7,244 nucleotides of DNA from an uncultured Collinsella sp. GTDB lineage: Bacteria > Actinomycetota > Coriobacteriia > Coriobacteriales > Coriobacteriaceae. Each line of letters opens with the position of its first letter. Positions within the stretch are counted from its first letter, which is position 1. The notes beneath the pieces were generated by a model. That model searched no databases, was not told the DNA's origin, and saw only the letters and a list, made by a program, of their open reading frames with translations. The translations under genes were made by a program, and so were the position numbers. Location of the stretch: NCBI GenBank assembly GCA_900549555.1, contig UROO01000095.1, positions 1 to 7,244 on the forward strand, read 5' to 3'. Below are positions 1 to 5,999 of the stretch, one piece after another.

Positions 1-40
1 CTAGAGTTCGTCGGCAGCGTCAGATGTGTATAAGAGACAG
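1..40 (+). other. Illumina Nextera adapter contamination (not genomic)
   Basis: Bases 8-40 are identical to the 33-nt Nextera Read 1 transposase adapter, including the 19-bp Tn5 mosaic end AGATGTGTATAAGAGACAG at 22-40. Bases 1-7 (CTAGAGT) match the last seven bases of the Nextera XT i5 index I remember as S516 (CCTAGAGT), which would sit directly upstream of this adapter in a library molecule. Genomic sequence therefore starts at 41. The mosaic end should not be read as a natural transposon end, and any ORF crossing 40/41 is an artefact. Confidence 0.97.
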
Positions 41-740
41 CGACCACGGCGCGCTTGATGTCAATATTGCGGGCGATGATGAGCGCCACGCGGGCCACGT
101 CCTGGTTAAGCAGCTCAAGCGTGAGCGGGGTTTTCTCCAGTTCGGCAAAAAGCTCCGGATCGGCAATGACGGCGTGCTTGACGACCTCGCCGCAGCCGTC
201 GGCGAACTGCTCGGGTGTGAGGGTGGCAAGGCATCCCACGTCGGCGATAACAACACTTGGTTGCCAAAAGGCGCCAGCCAGGTTCTTGCCGGCGGCCAGG
301 TCGATGGCCGTTTTGCCGCCCACCGACGAATCCACCATGGCGAGCAGGCTTGTGGGAATCTGCACAAACTTGCAGCCGCGCATGTAGGTGGCGGCCACAA
401 AGCCGGCCACATCGCCTACGACGCCGCCGCCGAGCGCCACGATTACGTCAGAGCGCGAAAGCTCATGCTCGGCCACAAACTCCAAGATGCCGATGTAGGT
501 CTCTGCGCGCTTGTGTGCCTCTCCGGCCTCGAAGACGCAAATGCTTACCTCATAGCCTGACGCCTCCAGGCTTTGCTTGACGGGCATCTGGTAGAGCGGG
601 CCCACGTTGGTGTCCGTCACGATGACGGCGCGGGTGCCGCCGGCAGTGGCGCGAACGAGCGGTCCTGCCTGCTCCAGCAAAAACGTGCCCACGTGTACCT
701 GGTAGGGGCGTGCGGTGTCGATATCGATGGTAATCGCCAT
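41..740 (-). CDS. aroB: 3-dehydroquinate synthase, partial (C-terminus missing)
   Basis: Second step of the shikimate pathway: NAD- and metal-dependent cyclisation of DAHP to 3-dehydroquinate in the cytoplasm. The frame starts at the ATG at 740 (MAITIDIDTARPYQ) with AAAGGA about 9 nt upstream. It encodes 233 residues up to the adapter junction, about two thirds of the usual ~350. Diagnostic motifs are visible: the glycine-rich NAD-binding stretch GGGVVGDVAGFVAATYMRG (104-122), IPTSLLAMVDSSVGGKTAID (128-147), and GCGEVVKHA (182-190), where Glu185 is the expected first metal ligand. The histidine metal ligands of the C-terminal half are lost off the edge. The truncation is a contig end, not a mutation: the frame stays open through the adapter without a stop. 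It is the third gene of the aroF-tyrA-aroB cluster, 36 nt after tyrA. Identification is firm. Confidence 0.95.
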
Positions 741-776
741 AAGCTATGGTCCTTTCGACCTGGCGTGATGGGTGGT

Positions 777-1691
777 CTAGTGGGCGCTCTCGTCGTCGAG
801 CGCGCGCTTGATGCGGTCGCCCTCGGCAAGGAGATTTTCCAGATAGCGCTGGTCGCGGTCCTTAAGGGCGCGGCTGTAGGCGCAGAGCGATTCGATCAGA
901 TGGTCGATCTCGAAGGCGAGCGCATCGGCGTCGTCGATCATGAGCTCGGACCACATCTGAGGATTGAGGTGTGCCACGCGGGTGAGGTCGCGGTAGCTGC
1001 CGGCCGAAAAGCCGTGGTGGACCTGGGCGGTCGGGCTCTTAACATAGGCGTTGGAGACGACGTGCGCGAGCTGGCTCGTAAAGGCGATGACGCGGTCGTG
1101 CTCGGTGGCGCTCGTTACACTGAACTTGCCAAAGCCTAAGGGACGTACCATCTCGCGCACCTGGCCCAAAAGCTCCAGCTTGAGTGCATCGTCCACTGCG
1201 GGCGGTACAAGTACGAGCGGTGCGCCCTGGAACAGGTCGGCGCGGGAATGCGCGTAGCCCGAGAACTGCGTGCCCGCCATGGGGTGCGCGCCCACAAAGT
1301 AAAAACCGTGCTCGCGGGCAAGCTCAAAGGCGCGCTCGCACACGATGCCCTTGACGCCCACGGTGTCGATCACCACGGGGCCCATGATGGCCTCGGTGTC
1401 GGTGGCGTCGGCGAGTGCCTGGGCGTGCGTCTCGAGCCACTCGATGCAGGCCTCGGGGTAGCAAGCCAGGACGATGATGTCGCACTCGCCGAGCGTCTCG
1501 TCGTTGAGCTCGCCGGCAACGGTGCCCATGCTGGCGGCCGTCATGACGTCGTCATCGGGGTCCCAGGCCAGCACGCGGACGCCCGCCTGCGCATAGCCGC
1601 GGGCAAAGCTGCCGCCGATGAGGCCCAGGCCCACGATGCCGGCGCACTTGGGGCCGCCCTGGTTAACGCGTGCGTTTCTCACCGTACCCAT
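777..1691 (-). CDS. tyrA: prephenate dehydrogenase
   Basis: Oxidative decarboxylation of prephenate to 4-hydroxyphenylpyruvate, the committed step to tyrosine; cytoplasmic. The protein has 304 residues. An N-terminal Rossmann fold shows GLGLIGGS (GxGxxG at 21-26), and the acidic run after the second strand (WDPDDD, 43-48) suggests NAD rather than NADP. The signature HPMAG is at 136-140, with His136 the likely catalytic histidine. Further on are SQLAHVVSNAY and YRDLTRVAHLNPQMW, the latter carrying the arginine that binds the prephenate carboxylate in characterised TyrA proteins. No chorismate mutase domain and no clear C-terminal ACT domain are seen, so it is a monofunctional enzyme without the usual regulatory module. 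The ATG at 1691 lies 3 nt after the aroF stop. Its Shine-Dalgarno CAGGAG (1698-1703) is inside the end of aroF, which points to co-transcription and probably coupled translation. Confidence 0.95.
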   Translation of the reverse strand: MGTVRNARVNQGGPKCAGIVGLGLIGGSFARGYAQAGVRVLAWDPDDDVMTAASMGTVAGELNDETLGECDIIVLACYPEACIEWLETHAQALADATDTEAIMGPVVIDTVGVKGIVCERAFELAREHGFYFVGAHPMAGTQFSGYAHSRADLFQGAPLVLVPPAVDDALKLELLGQVREMVRPLGFGKFSVTSATEHDRVIAFTSQLAHVVSNAYVKSPTAQVHHGFSAGSYRDLTRVAHLNPQMWSELMIDDADALAFEIDHLIESLCAYSRALKDRDQRYLENLLAEGDRIKRALDDESAH

Positions 1692-1694
1692 GGG

Positions 1695-2720
1695 CTACTC
1701 CTGAACGGTCTCTTGGCAGACAACCTCGCGGATGGCGCGGATGCGGCGCATGGTGTCGTCGAACTGGTCGGGGGTGAGGGCCTGAGCACCGTCGGACCAA
1801 GCGTGGCTCGGGTCGTCGTGGACCTCGATCTCCAGGCCGTTGGCACCACAGGCGGTCGCGGCGAGCGCCATGGGCTCAACGTAGCGGGTGTAGCCGGTGG
1901 CGTGGCTGGGGTCGGCGACGACGGGCAGGTGCGATAGGTGGTGCAGCACCGGCACGGCGTTGAGGTCGAAGGTGTTGCGAGTGCGGGTCTCGAAGGTGCG
2001 GATGCCGCGCTCGCACAGGATGACGTTGTCGTTGCCCTCGCTCATGATGTACTCGGCTGCCATAAGCAACTCATCGACGGTGCCGGACATGCCGCGCTTG
2101 AGCAGGATCGGGGTCTTGGTCCTGCCGACCTCCTTGAGCAGGGGGAAGTTCTGGGCGTTGCGAGCGCCGATCTGCATGACGTCGATCTTCTTGTCGAGGA
2201 AGACCTGTACGTCGCGCGGGTCCATGATCTCGGTAACGATCGGCATGTCGAGCTCGGCGGATGCCTCGCACAGCAGGTCCAGGCCGGCGGGACCCATGCC
2301 CTGGTAGGCGTAAGGGGAGGTGCGGGGCTTGTAGGCGCCACCGCGCAGCATCGTGGCGCCGGCGGCCTTTACGCGGCGTGCGATGCGAATGAGGTTTTCG
2401 CCCTCGACGGAGCAGGGTCCGGCGATGACCTGGAACTGGTCGCCGCCGATCTTGACGCCGTGGCCGCAGTCGATGACGGAGTCCTCGGGGTGGAACTTGC
2501 GGTTGGCACGCTTAAAGGGCTCGGAGACGCGCTGCACGCGCTCGACGACATCCATGGACTCGAGCAGGAACGGGTCGATCTTGGTCGTATCGCCCACCAG
2601 GCCGATGATGGTCTCGTTCTCGCCGCGCGAGACGTCGGTCTTGAGACCCTTCTTCTCAATCCAGCTGACGATATGGCCGACGGCCTCGTCGCTGGCGCTC
2701 TGCTTTAAAATCGCAATCAT
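1695..2720 (-). CDS. aroF: 3-deoxy-7-phosphoheptulonate (DAHP) synthase, type I-beta
   Basis: First step of the shikimate pathway: phosphoenolpyruvate plus erythrose-4-phosphate gives DAHP. The protein has 341 residues, close to the single-gene I-beta enzymes of about 340. Residues 1-70 form the ferredoxin/ACT-like N-terminal domain that mediates tyrosine or phenylalanine feedback in the Thermotoga enzyme; the rest is the TIM barrel. Visible motifs: GPCSVE (101-106), LRGGAYKPRTSPYAYQG (125-141), TEIMDP (163-168), QIGARNAQNF (183-192), LLKRGMSGT (206-214) and VADPSHATG (268-276). The expected metal quartet is present as Cys103, His273, Glu299 and Asp310. The start was set at the ATG at 2720: it gives the family's usual N-terminus and has AGAGG 6 nt upstream. 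An in-frame ATG at 2768 adds 16 unlikely residues from inside a hairpin. It heads the aroF-tyrA-aroB cluster. Confidence 0.95.
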   Translation of the reverse strand: MIAILKQSASDEAVGHIVSWIEKKGLKTDVSRGENETIIGLVGDTTKIDPFLLESMDVVERVQRVSEPFKRANRKFHPEDSVIDCGHGVKIGGDQFQVIAGPCSVEGENLIRIARRVKAAGATMLRGGAYKPRTSPYAYQGMGPAGLDLLCEASAELDMPIVTEIMDPRDVQVFLDKKIDVMQIGARNAQNFPLLKEVGRTKTPILLKRGMSGTVDELLMAAEYIMSEGNDNVILCERGIRTFETRTRNTFDLNAVPVLHHLSHLPVVADPSHATGYTRYVEPMALAATACGANGLEIEVHDDPSHAWSDGAQALTPDQFDDTMRRIRAIREVVCQETVQE

Positions 2721-2791
2721 GGTGTGCCTCTCACCTCGATGGATAGCTCTTGCAAAAACGGCCCGCATCGCGAGCCGTTATATATGTGCAT
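2717..2791 (-). CDS. possible 24-codon leader ORF upstream of aroF
   Basis: On the minus strand an ATG at 2791 opens a 24-codon frame (beginning MHIYNGSRCG, ending VRGTP). Its TGA overlaps the aroF ATG as ATGA (2717-2720). It reads straight through the terminator-like hairpin at 2757-2779. No Shine-Dalgarno precedes it. If the proposed promoter at 2800-2829 is right, transcription would begin within a few bases of this ATG, so it would be translated leaderless, a common mode in actinobacteria. It has only one Tyr, one Phe and one His codon, so it is not a classical amino-acid-run leader peptide. It may be a chance ORF. Confidence 0.22.
   Translation of the reverse strand: MHIYNGSRCGPFLQELSIEVRGTP
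2727..2731 (-). promoter_or_regulatory. aroF ribosome-binding site
   Basis: On the minus strand AGAGG ends 6 nt before the ATG at 2720, within a purine-rich GAGGTGAGAGG (2727-2737). It supports the start at 2720 over the in-frame ATG at 2768. It also lies inside the short leader ORF that ends at the aroF start. Confidence 0.75.
2752..2779 (-). terminator. terminator-like hairpin in the aroF leader (candidate attenuator)
   Basis: Read on the minus strand, AACGGCTCGC (2779-2770) pairs with GCGGGCCGTT (2766-2757) over 10 bp with one G-U wobble and a 3-nt loop. A run of five U (2758-2754) overlaps the 3' arm. The U-run is on the aroF-sense side only, so the element is oriented to act on transcripts heading into aroF, about 34 nt before its start. 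That is the layout of a transcription attenuator. Alternatively it could block antisense readthrough from the tRNA side. The hairpin is seen; the role is inferred. Confidence 0.5.
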
Positions 2792-2799
2792 GAGAGTTT

Positions 2800-2829
2800 A
2801 TACTAATTGTTTCACTTTTGCGTTCTAAA
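2800..2829 (-). promoter_or_regulatory. candidate aroF-tyrA-aroB promoter
   Basis: On the minus strand a -35-like TTTAGA (2829-2824) and a -10-like TAGTAT (2805-2800) are separated by 18 bp. A transcript would start near 2791-2794, upstream of the leader hairpin. The -35 box lies in the 3' half of the inverted repeat at 2812-2833. Neither hexamer is a strong consensus match. A second AT-rich box TATATA (2784-2779) is a weaker alternative without a good -35. Confidence 0.35.
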
Positions 2830-2833
2830 GTGA
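2812..2833. promoter_or_regulatory. 7-bp inverted repeat, possible operator
   Basis: TCACTTT (2812-2818) and AAAGTGA (2827-2833) form a perfect 7-bp inverted repeat with an 8-nt spacer, in the intergenic region between the divergent aroF and tRNA-Arg genes. It spans the proposed aroF -35 box. This is the size and placement of a dimeric repressor site, but no regulator can be named and a single copy could arise by chance. Confidence 0.3.
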
Positions 2834-2881
2834 GCCTCTGCGCCGTGTCTCCCACGTAATTGCAAAGCTTTTTCTATTCTT

Positions 2882-2911
2882 TTGTTAGCCCGTGGCGCAC
2901 TTGGGTATAAT
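2882..2911 (+). promoter_or_regulatory. tRNA-Arg promoter
   Basis: A -35-like TTGTTA (2882-2887), an 18-bp spacer and a perfect -10 TATAAT (2906-2911) lie just upstream of the tRNA. The predicted start near 2918 leaves a precursor leader of only about 5 nt, typical of a stable RNA gene. Confidence 0.75.
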
Positions 2912-2922
2912 GCCAACCGTTC

Positions 2923-2999
2923 GCCCTATTAGCTCAGGGGATTAGAGCGTCTGCCTCCGGAGCAGAAGGCCGTTGGTTCGAATCCAACATGGGGCACCA
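2923..2999 (+). tRNA. tRNA-Arg (anticodon CCG)
   Basis: This is a complete 77-nt cloverleaf. The acceptor stem pairs GCCCTAT (2923-2929) with ATGGGGC (2989-2995), with one G-U pair. The D stem is GCTC/GAGC. The anticodon stem TCTGC/GCAGA closes the loop CTCCGGA (2955-2961), with anticodon CCG at 2957-2959 reading codon CGG. A 5-nt variable loop follows, then T stem GTTGG/CCAAC with loop TTCGAAT. The discriminator is A at 2996 and CCA is encoded at 2997-2999. It is flanked by its own promoter and a terminator-like hairpin, so it looks like a stand-alone unit. Confidence 0.96.
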
Positions 3000-3010
3000 T
3001 CGAACGTAAG

Positions 3011-3046
3011 ACCGTCCGAACCTCGCATGGTCCGGGCGGTTTTCTT
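3011..3046 (+). terminator. intrinsic terminator after tRNA-Arg
   Basis: ACCGTCCGAACC (3011-3022) and GGTCCGGGCGGT (3029-3040) form a 12-bp stem with one G-U pair and one A-C mismatch around a 6-nt loop, followed by TTTTCTT. It begins 12 nt after the tRNA 3' end, as expected for its terminator. The mismatch and short U-run may allow some readthrough into the ATPase gene 29 nt downstream. Confidence 0.7.
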
Positions 3047-3074
3047 ATACCGACGCGACGTGATGGGACGTGGT

Positions 3075-5813
3075 ATGGCAGCAACGGATATCGAGCGCGG
3101 GCTTTCGACCGCCGAGGTCGAGGAGCGCATCGCCGCCGGTAAGATCAACCGCAACATGGAGCTTAAGACCAAATCGGTCAAAGAGCTCATCATCGAGAAC
3201 CTCTGCACACTGTTTAACTTGATCAACGCTGTCTTGGCGATTTTGGTGTTGCTGACCGGATCGTTCAAGAACCTCACGTTCCTGTTCGTGGTGTTTTTGA
3301 ATACCGCCATCGGCGTCATTCAGTCCATGCGCTCCAAGAAGATGGTCGATAAGCTTACGCTGCTGACCTCTAAGAAGGCCATCGCGGTGCGCGACGGTGC
3401 CGAGGTGGAGCTCGACTTGGACCAGATCGTGCTCGATGACATCATCCGCTTGGGGCGCGGTGACCAGATTCCGGCCGACGCCGTGGTGGTTTCGGGTGAG
3501 GCACTCGTGAACGAGAGCCTGCTGACGGGCGAGAGCGATCTCATCAAAAAGCAGCCCGGCTCCGAGCTCATGAGCGGCAGCTTTATCGACTCGGGCCTGC
3601 TGCGCGCCCGCGTGATCCATGTTGGCGCCGACAACTACGTGGCCAAGATCAACAACGAGGCCAAGTACGTCAAAAAGGTCAATTCCGAGATCATGAATGC
3701 GCTCAACGCCATCGTGCGCTTTGCGAGCCTCATTATGATTCCGCTCGGCCTGGCGCTCTTTGCCTCGAGCGTGAGCGAGCTGTGGGATGCCGCTGGTACG
3801 CCGGGCGATAGCGCGCTTTCGTGGTGTTTTTCCGAGCTGCTTGCCGGTCGCGTGCCTTCGTCGGCGCTGCTGTCTACGGTGGGCGCTCTTTTGGGCATGA
3901 TTCCGCAGGGCCTGGTGCTGCTGACTTCGTCGGTGCTTGCCATCGCCACGGTGCGTCTGGCGCGCCGCAAGGTACTCGCGCAGCAGCTTTACTGTATCGA
4001 GACGCTCGCGCGCGTCGACGTGCTGTGCCTGGACAAGACGGGCACCATTACCTCGGGCCGTATGGAGGTCGAGGGTACCTACCCGCTGCCTGTTGAGGGC
4101 GTTGGCTTTGGCGCGGACTCTGACGAGGCAGCTGTCCCCGTCGAGACCACGGTCCTCGATTTTGCGCTCGCCAACGTGGCGCGTGCCACCTCGGCAGACG
4201 CCAACGAGACCTGTCAGGCGCTGCTCAACTATTACGCTGACCGCCCGGTCGAGGTTTCCGAGCCGCTGGCGGTCATTCCGTTCTCCTCGTCCAAAAAGTG
4301 GAGCGGCGCCTCGTTTGCGCAGGGCTCCTATGTGATGGGCGCAGCGCAATTTGTGCTTTCGGAGCGCGTCTTTGCGCAGGTCGAGAATCGTGTGGCCGAG
4401 CTTGCCGACACCTGCCGCGTGCTTGTTGTGGCCCGTGTGGACGGCTTTACGCCCGACGGCGATATGGCGGGCGAGGTCGAGCCCGTGGGCTTTGTGACCA
4501 TTCGCGACGAGATCCGTACCTCGGCTGCCGAGACCATCGGCTACTTTAACGAGCAGGGTGTGACCCTCAACGTGATCAGCGGCGACGACCCGCGCACGGT
4601 GTCATCGATCGCGCGCGTGGTGGGCGTTCCGGGGGCCGATGCCTACGTCGACGCCACGACGCTCGATACGCCGTCCAAGATTGATGCGGCGGTGGACCGC
4701 TATCACGTCTTTGGTCGCGTGACGCCGCAGCAAAAGCGCGAACTCGTGCAGGCGCTCAAGCGTCGCGACCATACCGTTGCCATGACGGGCGACGGCGTCA
4801 ACGACGTGCTGGCGCTCAAGGAGGCCGACTGCTCCGTGGCCATGGCCGCCGGTTCCGATGCCGCGCGCAACGTGGCCGAAATCGTGCTGGTCGACAACGA
4901 TTTTGCCTCGATGCCCGCCGTGGTGGCTGAGGGCCGTCGCTCCATCAACAACCTGCAGCGCTCCGCGGCGCTGTTCCTGACCAAGACGCTGTTTTCGATG
5001 GGCTTGGCGGCGCTGTGCATCGCGTTTCCGCCGTATCCCTTCGAGCCGATTCAAATGACACTCATCAACTTCTTCTGCATCGGCGCGCCGGGCTTTGTGC
5101 TGGGTTTGGAGCCCAACAACGCCCGCGTGAAGGGGTCATTCTTGACCAACGTGCTCAAGCGTGCGTTGCCGGCGTCACTGGCGGTTATTATGGCTGCGGC
5201 GCTCGATATCTTTGTAGCGCGCGTGTTTGGCTTTAACCAGCTCACGCTTTCGACCATGTGCCTGCTTACGTCGTGTGCGGCGAGCGTGAGTCTGATCTGG
5301 CGTATCTCGCAGCCGCTTACGCCCTTGCGCGTGGTGCTCTTTGTATTTGTCGTCATCGGCATCTTGGTGGGCGTTATCGGATTCCCGGAGCTGCTGTCCA
5401 TTGCCAACCTGTCGACGGGTGAGGCGGTTATCTTGCTGGCGATCGTCGTCTTTACCTGCACGGTGTTCTTTAAGCTCGCCACGATGATGGATTTGCTTAA
5501 GCCGCGCCGTCGCCATGCCGCCACTGGCTTTGGCCGTGGCGTTCGCGTCCGTCTGGGTCGCGGTGGCGGCAAGGTGAGCTCGACGGGCTCAACTGCCCAG
5601 CGTTTTGCCAAGCGCGTCGCCGCCGATATGGCGCTGCGCCGTGAGGAGCGCACCGCTCGCGAGGCCGAGGTTCGCGCGCTCGAGGGTGTGGAAAAGGCCC
5701 AGCCCAAGAAAAAGAAGGGCACGGGCGTCACTCGCTCGCGTGTGACCAAGTCCGCCCAGGGCATTAAGGTCTCGATGCCGAGCAAGAAGAAAAAGCCCGC
5801 AAAGAACGCCTAG
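3075..5813 (+). CDS. P-type cation-transporting ATPase (CtpE/Ca2+-ATPase-like) with basic C-terminal tail
   Basis: An integral-membrane ion pump driven by ATP through an aspartyl-phosphate intermediate. In the 912-residue form, TGES (actuator domain) is at 151-154, PQGL in M4 at 277-280, the phosphorylation motif DKTGT at 320-324, KWSG of the nucleotide-binding domain at 408-411, and TGDGVND at 571-577. Ten hydrophobic segments are visible: M1 ~43-62, M2 ~67-84, M3 ~213-235, M4 ~267-292, and M5-M10 ~630-805. The M4 and M6 sequences (GMIPQGLVLLTS; TLINFFCIGAPGFVLGLEPN) resemble the actinobacterial CtpE and related calcium-type pumps; the ion itself is inferred. PQGL replaces the common PEGL. 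Residues ~809-912 form a Lys/Arg-rich tail ending in KKKKPAKNA. The ATG at 3075 is chosen for the family-like N-terminus; its ribosome site (GGGACG) is weak, and an in-frame ATG at 3063 is possible. Confidence 0.93.
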   Translation: MAATDIERGLSTAEVEERIAAGKINRNMELKTKSVKELIIENLCTLFNLINAVLAILVLLTGSFKNLTFLFVVFLNTAIGVIQSMRSKKMVDKLTLLTSKKAIAVRDGAEVELDLDQIVLDDIIRLGRGDQIPADAVVVSGEALVNESLLTGESDLIKKQPGSELMSGSFIDSGLLRARVIHVGADNYVAKINNEAKYVKKVNSEIMNALNAIVRFASLIMIPLGLALFASSVSELWDAAGTPGDSALSWCFSELLAGRVPSSALLSTVGALLGMIPQGLVLLTSSVLAIATVRLARRKVLAQQLYCIETLARVDVLCLDKTGTITSGRMEVEGTYPLPVEGVGFGADSDEAAVPVETTVLDFALANVARATSADANETCQALLNYYADRPVEVSEPLAVIPFSSSKKWSGASFAQGSYVMGAAQFVLSERVFAQVENRVAELADTCRVLVVARVDGFTPDGDMAGEVEPVGFVTIRDEIRTSAAETIGYFNEQGVTLNVISGDDPRTVSSIARVVGVPGADAYVDATTLDTPSKIDAAVDRYHVFGRVTPQQKRELVQALKRRDHTVAMTGDGVNDVLALKEADCSVAMAAGSDAARNVAEIVLVDNDFASMPAVVAEGRRSINNLQRSAALFLTKTLFSMGLAALCIAFPPYPFEPIQMTLINFFCIGAPGFVLGLEPNNARVKGSFLTNVLKRALPASLAVIMAAALDIFVARVFGFNQLTLSTMCLLTSCAASVSLIWRISQPLTPLRVVLFVFVVIGILVGVIGFPELLSIANLSTGEAVILLAIVVFTCTVFFKLATMMDLLKPRRRHAATGFGRGVRVRLGRGGGKVSSTGSTAQRFAKRVAADMALRREERTAREAEVRALEGVEKAQPKKKKGTGVTRSRVTKSAQGIKVSMPSKKKKPAKNA

Positions 5814-5824
5814 CCCCAACGCCT

Positions 5825-5901
5825 CCCTAAGTTGCGGTGAAATAGGGACTGTTTAAGCGTTTTAACCTCCTATTTAGTCCCTATTTCACCGCAACTTAGG
5901 G
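5825..5901. repeat. perfect 26-bp inverted repeat with 25-nt loop
   Basis: The left arm (5825-5850, beginning CCCTAAGTTGCGG) is the exact reverse complement of the right arm (5876-5901, ending CGCAACTTAGGG). The loop (5851-5875) is AT-rich. The loop's last seven bases, CCTATTT, repeat the CCTATTT of the right arm, so the left arm's AAATAGG could pair with either copy. There is no T-run on either strand after the stem, so it is not a standard intrinsic terminator. It lies 11 nt after the ATPase stop. It resembles a REP/MITE-type palindromic unit, or it could be an mRNA 3'-end stabiliser; whether it recurs in the genome cannot be seen here. Confidence 0.9.
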
Positions 5902-5955
5902 GTGATCGGGGATGTTGAATTGGTGCCTTGCTCCTGTGGGGGCGTGGCGATGTTA

Positions 5956-5964
5956 TGCTCTAAT
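5956..5964 (+). promoter_or_regulatory. candidate extended -10 promoter for the zinc-ribbon gene
   Basis: TGCTCTAAT fits an extended -10 (TGn plus TATAAT with one mismatch). Transcription would start near 5971, leaving a leader of about 30 nt with a clear ribosome-binding site. No convincing -35 box is present at the right distance. Confidence 0.35.
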
Positions 5965-5988
5965 CTCGACTGTATGAATTGCTCCGAA

Positions 5989-5995
5989 AAGAGGA
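5989..5995 (+). promoter_or_regulatory. ribosome-binding site deciding a GTG start
   Basis: AAGAGGA ends 4 nt before the GTG at 6000 and favours that start. The upstream in-frame TTG at 5979 would place this motif inside the coding sequence and has no ribosome site of its own. Confidence 0.7.
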
Positions 5996-5999
5996 AGCC

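Noticed and set aside
22..40. Tn5 mosaic-end sequence suggesting a natural transposon end
   Set aside because: It is part of an exact Nextera adapter with index bases upstream; library artefact, not a mobile element.
748..760. Small GGTC/GACC hairpin around the aroB ribosome-binding site
   Set aside because: Only 4 bp of stem; too weak to claim as regulation.
1248..1937. 229-aa plus-strand ORF across tyrA and the end of aroF
   Set aside because: Shadow of two clear minus-strand genes; Gly/Ala/Val/His-rich with no motif.
2721..2768. Upstream aroF start at 2768
   Set aside because: It adds 16 residues beginning in the hairpin loop and lacks a ribosome site; the ATG at 2720 gives the normal N-terminus and length.
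2721..2922. T-box or other riboswitch ahead of aroF
   Set aside because: The leader between the likely transcription start and aroF is only about 70-75 nt and has no specifier loop or T-box-like conserved segment.
2973..3074. Longer ATPase start (TTG at 2973, inside the tRNA gene)
   Set aside because: It would place the start codon inside tRNA-Arg and code through the terminator hairpin; the extra residues are not family-like.
3045..4349. 434-aa minus-strand ORF opposite the ATPase gene
   Set aside because: Antisense shadow of a well-supported gene in GC-rich DNA; composition is His/Arg-rich and no domain is recognisable.
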